From an uncultured bacterium (GTDB taxonomy: Bacteria > Verrucomicrobiota > Kiritimatiellia > RFP12 > UBA1067): DNA of 26,984 nucleotides. A program made the position numbers and the translations under genes. The DNA lies in NCBI GenBank assembly GCA_902779075.1, contig CACZAK010000040.1, positions 1 to 26,984 on the forward strand, given 5' to 3'. Each line of letters opens with the position of its first letter. Position 1 is the first letter of the stretch. The notes under the pieces were generated by a model. That model was given only the letters and a program-made list of their open reading frames with translations. It was not told the origin of the DNA and did no database searches. This document shows positions 21,000-26,984 of the stretch, one piece after another.

Positions 21000-23077
21000 A
21001 GCTAAAACTTGAAGTCCTGATCACCGTCGCTGCCGTGTGTAGTCTGTCCTTTGCCGCCGAACCGGCAGCGAAGGAGGCAAAGCCCGCCCCGGAGCCGGCT
21101 GCGGCCGAGGCGCAGGAGACTGACGAAATCGACCTTGACAAGCTGGACGATTCCGCCGACGCCGCCCGAAAGGCTCCAACGGTGAAGATGGCGTCGCCCG
21201 CAGCCACGACGAACGCGGTCTTTTCCGCGCCCGCAACGGCGGCAAAGACGGCTGCGGCGTCGACAAACGAGACAGCGGATGCGGAGATGCCCGAGATGGC
21301 GGTGTCCACGGGCCTCGTGGACATCGACTGCGACGACGCGACGCTCGCGGACATCCTTCGCCAGTTCCGCAAGACGACGGGGGCGAACATCATCTCCACC
21401 GATTCGTCAAACCTCCAGCAGCGCGTTTCCGTGTCGCTCCGGCACGTTCCGTGGCTGGACGCCCTCCAGGCGATACTCAACACGAAGAAATTCCGTCTCG
21501 AGCCGCGCGGCGACATCTACTTCGTGAGCGAGGACAGGCAGTTGGAGCCCATGTTCACGCGCACGTTCCTGCTGAACCACGCATCGGCGAAGGAACTTGC
21601 CGAGCTCTTCAACAGCACCCTTGGCGGCGGCGGACGCGACCCCAAGACCGGAAAACCGCGCGGCGGGCAGATCGCCACGGCGTTCGAGGGTGCCAACGTG
21701 GTGGTCGTTACGGCGTCGGAGAAGGTTCTCGCGGACTGCGACCAGATCATCCGATCCGTTGACAAGGCCATCCCCCAAATCTACATCGAGGCCCGCTTCA
21801 TAGAGGTGTCGAACGAGGCGATGCACAAGCTCGGCGTACAGTGGAACCAACTTGAAAGCTGGGGGGCGACCGTAAAGGACGTGAATGCCACCATGGGATA
21901 CGCCAATGGACGCACGGCAAAGTACAAGAATGGCTACACGGACGTCTATTACACCCCGAAAGACATGGTGAATACGGGCTCAAACTCAAGTTACAGCAAA
22001 ACCTACACTGATATGTCGACCGGCAAGAGCGCGTTTGACTACAGCAACGACGGCGGGAACGTTTTCTACACCCCCAAAAGCTTCCTGCAAACAGGAGAAA
22101 CGTCAAGCGACAGCATGACCTATACCGACCTTGCCAATGGAAGCTCTGCTTTGGACTATCGGGCGAGGGACTATCTGAAACCGACTGAACTTGCCGATGA
22201 AATGGGATGGCGCAATTTCCGGACGTTTTCCGGGCAGCTTTCAGCGGATGACTTCCGTTTGGCAATGAGCGCGTTCGAGCAGATGGAGGACGTCAAGATA
22301 TTCTCCAACCCGAAGATCATCGTCTCCAATGGCAAGGAAGCGCGCGTTGACATGACGACCAAGTTCCCGAACGTGCGCGTGCAGGCAACGCGCAACACGT
22401 CGAACGGTTCCGACTCCTTGGACATCTCCACCCAGCTTGAGGCGATCCCCGGAGAGGACAAGCTGATGTTCGCGAAGGAAGTGTTCTTCAGCTGGGGCAT
22501 CACGCTGAGCGTCAAGCCGCGCATTTCGCCCGACGGCCTAATCAATGTGGAGATTGTACCCACTATCAGCCAGCTCGACACGGATGTTTCAGCTACGGGT
22601 TTCTATCAGGTCAAGGGTGGTGATTCTTCCGCCTATTCCGCCTACCCGGTTATCCAGGTCAAGCGGCTGACGACGGACTTCACCATGAAGGACGGTGCCA
22701 CCGCCGTGATCGGCGGCCTGTCCAAGACGACCGAGGGGGACGTCGATTCCGGCATACCCTATCTGCGGAAGATTCCGTGGATCGGCCAGAAGCTTTTTGG
22801 CTGGAAGAGCCGCGGCAAGGTGCAGAAGGAAATCATCGTGTTCGTGACGCTCGGCATGGCCGATCCGGGCAACCTGCCGGCGGACGTGGGGTTACCTAAG
22901 AACGCGATTGTCGGGCGTGAGTATGTGGCAGGGCGTAAGTTGGAACCGGGTGACCGCAAGGGCGGATTCGCCGAGGTGATGTCCCTCGATATGCGCACGA
23001 TCGAGGAAAAGCAGGCGGACAACAAGCGCGGTTCTGGCACGGTGACGATCACGCCCGTAGTGGAATCCGAAAAGTGA
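20996..23077 (+). CDS. pilQ: Secretin (PilQ/GspD family)
   Basis: 693 residues. Signal peptide 1-20 (VLITVAAVCSLSFAA), low-complexity linker to about 95, then an N0/STN-type domain (about 101-180, VDIDCDDATLADILRQFRKT, RHVPWLDALQAILNTKKF). N1-type domain (183-255) includes FLLNHASAKELAELFNSTLG. The secretin core runs from about 260 (IYIEARFIEVSNEAMHKLGV) to 625 and ends with GIPYLRKIPWIGQKLFGWKS and KEIIVFVTLGM, the diagnostic C-terminal strands. Residues 317-394 hold two tandem 39-residue repeats that usual secretins lack. It forms the outer-membrane channel. GspD is the alternative name; PilM/N/O neighbours favour PilQ. ATGA overlap with the PilP-like gene. Confidence 0.92.
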   Translation: MKLKLEVLITVAAVCSLSFAAEPAAKEAKPAPEPAAAEAQETDEIDLDKLDDSADAARKAPTVKMASPAATTNAVFSAPATAAKTAAASTNETADAEMPEMAVSTGLVDIDCDDATLADILRQFRKTTGANIISTDSSNLQQRVSVSLRHVPWLDALQAILNTKKFRLEPRGDIYFVSEDRQLEPMFTRTFLLNHASAKELAELFNSTLGGGGRDPKTGKPRGGQIATAFEGANVVVVTASEKVLADCDQIIRSVDKAIPQIYIEARFIEVSNEAMHKLGVQWNQLESWGATVKDVNATMGYANGRTAKYKNGYTDVYYTPKDMVNTGSNSSYSKTYTDMSTGKSAFDYSNDGGNVFYTPKSFLQTGETSSDSMTYTDLANGSSALDYRARDYLKPTELADEMGWRNFRTFSGQLSADDFRLAMSAFEQMEDVKIFSNPKIIVSNGKEARVDMTTKFPNVRVQATRNTSNGSDSLDISTQLEAIPGEDKLMFAKEVFFSWGITLSVKPRISPDGLINVEIVPTISQLDTDVSATGFYQVKGGDSSAYSAYPVIQVKRLTTDFTMKDGATAVIGGLSKTTEGDVDSGIPYLRKIPWIGQKLFGWKSRGKVQKEIIVFVTLGMADPGNLPADVGLPKNAIVGREYVAGRKLEPGDRKGGFAEVMSLDMRTIEEKQADNKRGSGTVTITPVVESEK
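21944..22177 (+). repeat. Two tandem 117-bp (39-residue) repeats within the secretin gene
   Basis: Repeat 1 21944-22060 begins VYYTPKDMVNTG; repeat 2 22061-22177 begins VFYTPKSFLQTG. Both continue with S..S...TYTD, then G.SA.DY. By hand count 19 of 39 residues are identical. Base composition is more AT-rich than the flanking secretin gene. Confidence 0.88.
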
Positions 23078-23097
23078 GAACGTGAGGTGAAGTGGTA

Positions 23098-23565
23098 ATG
23101 GCTGACGTTCCTGGTTTTGACTATGAGACCATCCTGCGGGCGAGTCCCATCGTGCTGGGCATGACGGAGAACTCGCCCGAGGCCGTGTTCTCGCGTCTCT
23201 TTGATGCGCTTGTGTCGACAGGCCGCCTTCCGGCGGACCTGTGCGAGAAAGCGCGGGCCGCAGTCAATGCCCGCGAAGCGATCGGCTGTACAGCTCTCGC
23301 CAATGGCATCGCGATTCCGCATGGATATTTGGACGAGGTGAAGAACCCCGTCGCCGCCATCGGCATCCATCCCCAGGGTGTGGATTGCTCGTCCATCGAC
23401 GGACTGCCCACGCGCATCTTTATCCTGCTTCTGAATCACCTTGGTTCGCGCGACCATATTCGCTTTCTGGCTGCCGTTAACCGCCGTCTGATACTCTCAG
23501 AAGTCCGGGACGGTCTCCTCATGGCCCAGACCCGCGACGAAGTCCTGGAACTCCTTGCCAGGTGA
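23098..23565 (+). CDS. PTS EIIA type-2 (PtsN-like) protein
   Basis: 155 residues from ATG 23098 (GAGGTGA upstream; a GTG at 23092 would add two). The pattern REAIGCTALANGIAIPHGYL is the EIIA-2 active site, with H75 as the phosphorylatable histidine, followed by PVAAIGIHPQGVDCSSIDGL and RIFILLLNHLGSRDHIRFLA as in PtsN and fructose-type EIIA. No transporter EIIBC is nearby, so a regulatory nitrogen-PTS-like role is more likely than sugar uptake. It lies 20 bp after the secretin stop with no terminator between, so it belongs to the same operon; the link to pilus or secretion control is inferred. Confidence 0.87.
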   Translation: MADVPGFDYETILRASPIVLGMTENSPEAVFSRLFDALVSTGRLPADLCEKARAAVNAREAIGCTALANGIAIPHGYLDEVKNPVAAIGIHPQGVDCSSIDGLPTRIFILLLNHLGSRDHIRFLAAVNRRLILSEVRDGLLMAQTRDEVLELLAR

Positions 23566-23610
23566 AGATGTCCATGTGCCAACCATCAAAGTATAAGTGA
23601 GGTACAGAAA

Positions 23611-26600
23611 ATGAAGAAGTTGAAGTCATTGATGTTGATTCTTGGCGCGTTCCTATCAGCTGCATTGCCGCTTGCAGCAGAAACCGAAACGATCGGGGCT
23701 TGCACGTGGGAATATTCGATTTTCGGCAATAAGGCTGAGATTATTAGCGTTTCCCCAGCTGTCGGAAACGTGACCATTCCAGATACGCTGGGCGGTAGTC
23801 CTGTGGTAAGAATTGGCGGGAATGCGTTTTCTGGGTGTAGTGGATTGACAAGCGTGACGATACCCGACGGCGTGACTAGCATTGGTGGCTCGGCGTTTTA
23901 TGGCTGTAGCGGATTGAAAAGCTTGTCGCTCCCCAATAGCGTGACGAACATTGGCGATTCGGTTTTTTCGGGATGCAGTGGATTGACGAGCCTGTCGCTT
24001 CCTAATAGCGTGACGAACATCGGCAATTCTGCGTTTTACAACTGTTCTGCCTTGGAGGGCCTGGAATTGCCTCCTGGCATCGAGAATGTAGAGCCGGGTA
24101 CGTTCAATGGCTGTCGTTCGCTTGCTTCCGTGACCATTCCGGACGGCGTTAAAGGCATTGGGGATAGGGCGTTCCTGAATTGCAAGTCCTTGACAAGCGT
24201 GACGATACCGAATAGTGTCTTGAGAATTGGGACGGAGGCGTTCTCAGGTTGCAGTTCGCTCGCCAGTCTTTCGCTTGTCGAGGGGTTGAAGATCATCAAC
24301 GAGAGTGCGTTTAATGACTGCGTCGCCCTGACAAGCGTGACGATACCGGATAGCGTGGACACCGTCGGGGAGACTGCGTTTAAGAACTGTTCCGAGCTCA
24401 ACACAGTAAAGATCGGAAGCGGCGTGAAGAACATTGCCAAGGGTGTGTTCTCCGATTGCGTATCCTTGCCTAGCGTGGAGATTCCGGTTAACGTGGAGAA
24501 CATTGACGAGGAGGCGTTTTACAATTGCAGGGCTTTGACCGACGTTACAATACCCAATGGGGTAGCAAGCATCGGTGCCAAGGCGTTTTCCGAATGTGTT
24601 TCGCTCAAAAATGTCAATATAGGCTCGGGCGTGAAGAGTATCGGGGCGGAGGCGTTCTCCGGCTGTATCGTGCTGCTCGGCGTGACGATACCAGACGGCG
24701 TGGAAAGCGTAGGTGCCAACGCATTCTCCGGCTGTACCGCGCTTGCCAACGCGACGATCGGCTCGGGCGTGATAAGCATCGGGGCGAATGCATTCTCCGG
24801 ATGTGTGGCCCTGTCCGGCGTGACGATTCCTAATAGAGTTGAGAGCGTAGGGGCCAACGCATTCCAGGGCTGCATTTCTCTTGCCAGCGTCAGGATCGGC
24901 AGTGCAGTGAAGAGCATCGGCGACGGAGCGTTCTCGGGCTGCACCGTCTTGACGGACGTGGTGATTCCCGATAACGTGGAGAGCCTTGGCGAGCAGGCGT
25001 TTCTTGGCTGCGCCGCGCTTGTCAGCGTCAACATCGGTTCCGGACTGGAGAGTATCAGGGCCGAGGCATTTTCCGGCTGCAAGCACCTGGCGTCCGTTGT
25101 GATCCCGAATGGCGTGGTAAATATCGGCGACAACGCGTTTCTTGACTGTGCGGCCCTTGCCAACGTGTCGATTGGCACCGGCGTGAAGGGCATCGGGGCG
25201 AGCGCGTTCTCCGGCTGCGGCTCTCTGTCTGGCGTTGAGATACCCAACAGCGTAACGAACCTGGGCGAGAGGGCGTTCTCCGAATGCTTCTCAATGACTT
25301 CCGCGACGGTGGGAGACGGCGTTGCGAGCATTGGAGAGGGGACTTTCTACGGCTGTAGATCGCTCGTAAATGTCGTTATCGGCTCCGGCGTCACGAGCAT
25401 CGCGGACAACGCATTCTACGGCTGCGGCGCTCTTGCGGGCGTCACGATCCCCGACGCCGTGACGAGCGTCGGCGACAATGCGTTCTACGGCTGCGGCTCC
25501 CTCGCAAGGCTTGAGATCGGCAACGGTGTGGTGAGCATCGGTCCGAACGCGTTCTCCGGCTGCAAGGGCCTGACGAGCGTCAAGATCGGAGCCGGAGTGC
25601 AGACAATCTTCGACGGCATGTTCTCGGACTGTGCCGCTCTTACCAGCGTGACGATCGGCAGCGGTGTAAAGCGCATCGGAGTGAATGCGTTCTACGGCTG
25701 CAAGGGCCTGACTTCGGTTGTGATTCCTGATAGCGTAACTGGCATCGGGGACGGCGCGTTCCTGGACTGCACGGCGCTCACCGGCGTGACGATCGGCAGC
25801 GGCGTGAAGAGCATCGGGGCGAGCGCGTTCTCCGGCTGCTCCAGGCTGACGGGCGTGGTGATTCCTGACGGAGTAGAGAGTGTTGGCGAGAAGGCGTTCT
25901 ACAATTGCGGCGTCATGACGAGCGCGAAGATCGGTGCCGGGGTGAAGACCATCGGTACGGAAGCGTTCGCTGACTGCAGAGGCCTGACGTACATTGAGAT
26001 TCCAGATAGCGTCTTGAGCATTGGCGACGACGCATTTTCCGACTGTATTGCCCTTGTCGGCGTCAAGATAGGAAATGGCATTATGAGCATCGGGGCGGAG
26101 GCGTTCTACGGCTGCGGCGCTCTGGCAGGCATTGAGATACCCAACAGCGTTACGAATCTTGGCGAGAGGGCGTTCTACGAATGCTCCTCCATGACCTCCG
26201 CCACTATAGGCGACGGAGTCGCGCGCATCGGCGACAGCACGTTCTACGGCTGCAACTCGCTCGTGAGGGTCGTGATCGGCAGCGGCGTCACGAGCATCGC
26301 GGACAACGCATTCTACGGCTGCGGCGCTCTTGCGGGCGTGACGATCCCCGACGCCGTGACGAGCGTCGGCGACAATGCGTTCTACGGCTGCGGCTCCCTC
26401 GCAAGGCTTGAGATCGGCAACGGGGTGGTGAGCATCGGCCCGAACGCGTTCTCCGGCTGCAAGGGCCTGACGAGCGTCAAGGTCGGCGACGGCGTGCAGA
26501 CCATATTCGACGGCATGTTCGCCGACTGCGCCGCGCTGGTCAGCGTGACGCTCGGCAGCGGGGTGAAGAGCATCGGCGCGAACGCGTTCTCCGGCTGCGG

Positions 26601-26984
26601 GAATCTCAAGGAGGTGGTGATCCCCGACGGCGTCACGGGCATCGGGGGGAGCGCGTTCAAGGACTGCACCTCGATGGCGAACGTTGTGATCGGAGCCGGG
26701 GTGAGGAGCGTCGGGGCGGAGGCGTTCTCCGGCTGCACGGCCCTCGCCGGCGTGACGATACCCGACAACGTGGAGAGCGTCGGCGAAAAGACGTTCTACG
26801 GCTGCAGCGGGCTGGAGAGCGTCGGCATCGGCAGCGGTCTGGAGAGCATCAGGGCCGAGACGTTCTCGGGCTGCGGCGCCCTCACGTCCGTGACGATACC
26901 CGACGGCGTGTCCAGCATCGGCGACCGCGCGTTCAGGGACTGCGCCTCGATGACGAACGCTGTGATCGGCGCCGGGGTGAGGAG
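23611..26984 (+). CDS. Giant secreted BspA-type LRR protein, 3' partial
   Basis: The frame is open from ATG 23611 to the window end (1124 codons, no stop). Signal peptide 1-23 (LMLILGAFLSAALPLAA, cut before ETETIG). From about nt 23760 more than 40 leucine-rich repeats of 23 residues (69 bp) follow with the LRR_5 pattern VTIPDGVTSIGGSAFYGCSG; nearly every unit has one Cys in the GC or DC position. From about nt 24541 units alternate between an IPD/IPN type and an IGSGV type, giving a 46-residue period. Family members are surface or secreted binding proteins; the ligand is unknown. The Shine-Dalgarno-like GTGAGGT is the same as before the EIIA gene. It starts 45 bp after the EIIA stop and may be read through from the secretin operon. 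Confidence 0.93.
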   Translation, partial: MKKLKSLMLILGAFLSAALPLAAETETIGACTWEYSIFGNKAEIISVSPAVGNVTIPDTLGGSPVVRIGGNAFSGCSGLTSVTIPDGVTSIGGSAFYGCSGLKSLSLPNSVTNIGDSVFSGCSGLTSLSLPNSVTNIGNSAFYNCSALEGLELPPGIENVEPGTFNGCRSLASVTIPDGVKGIGDRAFLNCKSLTSVTIPNSVLRIGTEAFSGCSSLASLSLVEGLKIINESAFNDCVALTSVTIPDSVDTVGETAFKNCSELNTVKIGSGVKNIAKGVFSDCVSLPSVEIPVNVENIDEEAFYNCRALTDVTIPNGVASIGAKAFSECVSLKNVNIGSGVKSIGAEAFSGCIVLLGVTIPDGVESVGANAFSGCTALANATIGSGVISIGANAFSGCVALSGVTIPNRVESVGANAFQGCISLASVRIGSAVKSIGDGAFSGCTVLTDVVIPDNVESLGEQAFLGCAALVSVNIGSGLESIRAEAFSGCKHLASVVIPNGVVNIGDNAFLDCAALANVSIGTGVKGIGASAFSGCGSLSGVEIPNSVTNLGERAFSECFSMTSATVGDGVASIGEGTFYGCRSLVNVVIGSGVTSIADNAFYGCGALAGVTIPDAVTSVGDNAFYGCGSLARLEIGNGVVSIGPNAFSGCKGLTSVKIGAGVQTIFDGMFSDCAALTSVTIGSGVKRIGVNAFYGCKGLTSVVIPDSVTGIGDGAFLDCTALTGVTIGSGVKSIGASAFSGCSRLTGVVIPDGVESVGEKAFYNCGVMTSAKIGAGVKTIGTEAFADCRGLTYIEIPDSVLSIGDDAFSDCIALVGVKIGNGIMSIGAEAFYGCGALAGIEIPNSVTNLGERAFYECSSMTSATIGDGVARIGDSTFYGCNSLVRVVIGSGVTSIADNAFYGCGALAGVTIPDAVTSVGDNAFYGCGSLARLEIGNGVVSIGPNAFSGCKGLTSVKVGDGVQTIFDGMFADCAALVSVTLGSGVKSIGANAFSGCGNLKEVVIPDGVTGIGGSAFKDCTSMANVVIGAGVRSVGAEAFSGCTALAGVTIPDNVESVGEKTFYGCSGLESVGIGSGLESIRAETFSGCGALTSVTIPDGVSSIGDRAFRDCASMTNAVIGAGVR
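25234..26984 (+). repeat. Higher-order duplication, 897-bp period (13 LRR units)
   Basis: The block beginning EIPNSVTNLGERAF at 25237 recurs at 26134, an offset of 897 = 13 x 69. Within it 25387-25584 and 26284-26481 differ at only three bases, all silent third positions by hand comparison. The rest of the block is more diverged. Confidence 0.85.

Noticed and set aside
24244..25331. Two long minus-strand frames (24244-25086 and 24519-25331) with repeated QPENA-type units
   Set aside because: They are the reverse reading of the 69-bp LRR repeats; the periodicity comes from the plus-strand gene.

Overview
The window looks like part of a chromosome from a gut-type member of the PVC group, most likely Kiritimatiellota/Verrucomicrobiota. 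This is an inference from gene content, not from a marker gene. The clues are giant secreted BspA-type leucine-rich-repeat proteins, a C-terminal module with a GLDPTN motif, an HU-like/DUF4469 DNA-binding protein, a divergent PilMNO-secretin operon with a Lys-Lys-Gly-Phe prepilin, and several stand-alone AAA ATPases. There is no rRNA, tRNA, CRISPR array or transposase that I can support.

Layout. 1-4950 is the 3' part of a very large secreted repeat protein. 5286-6005 (-) encodes an HU-like/DUF4469 protein behind a strong promoter embedded in a concentric inverted repeat. 6432-7538 (+), 10874-12292 (-) and 13676-14881 (+) encode three different AAA ATPases. Between them lie a type IV prepilin gene (7969-8340), a large GT-C-like membrane glycosyltransferase (8402-10459, -) and a small membrane protein with a PH/GRAM-like tail (12450-13118). 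14915-17334 is an operon with an ABC ATPase, its permease and a His-rich TPR protein. 17391-17765 (-) is an orphan histidine-kinase-dimerisation-like protein, divergent from the operon 17841-23565. That operon encodes PilM-, PilN-, PilO- and PilP-like proteins, a secretin and a PTS EIIA-type protein, with ATGA overlaps between the first five genes. From 23611 to the window end runs a second BspA-type protein with more than 40 repeats of 23 residues.

The prepilin plus the PilM-N-O-P-secretin genes would form the core of a type IV pilus or type II secretion-like machine; the pilus motors and the platform protein are not in this window. The last BspA gene follows the operon after only 45 bp with no visible terminator, so it may be co-transcribed.

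Regulation can be read unusually well here. Promoters have a TGn-extended -10 (TATAAT, TATACT, TAAAAT or TATTAT), usually with a -35 17 bp away. At five genes the predicted transcription start falls at or within a few bases of the start codon and no Shine-Dalgarno sequence is present, so these mRNAs are probably leaderless. This moves several start codons inward from the longest reading frame.

Intergenic DNA is crowded with short GC-rich palindromes sharing words such as gagcgcgaccctcc. Related sequence appears in frame inside at least two genes (around 12805-12897 and 20424-20446), which suggests a palindromic repeat family able to settle inside coding sequence. Two unrelated 22-bp tandem repeats and a 179-bp element with 29-bp inverted ends complete the repeat content.
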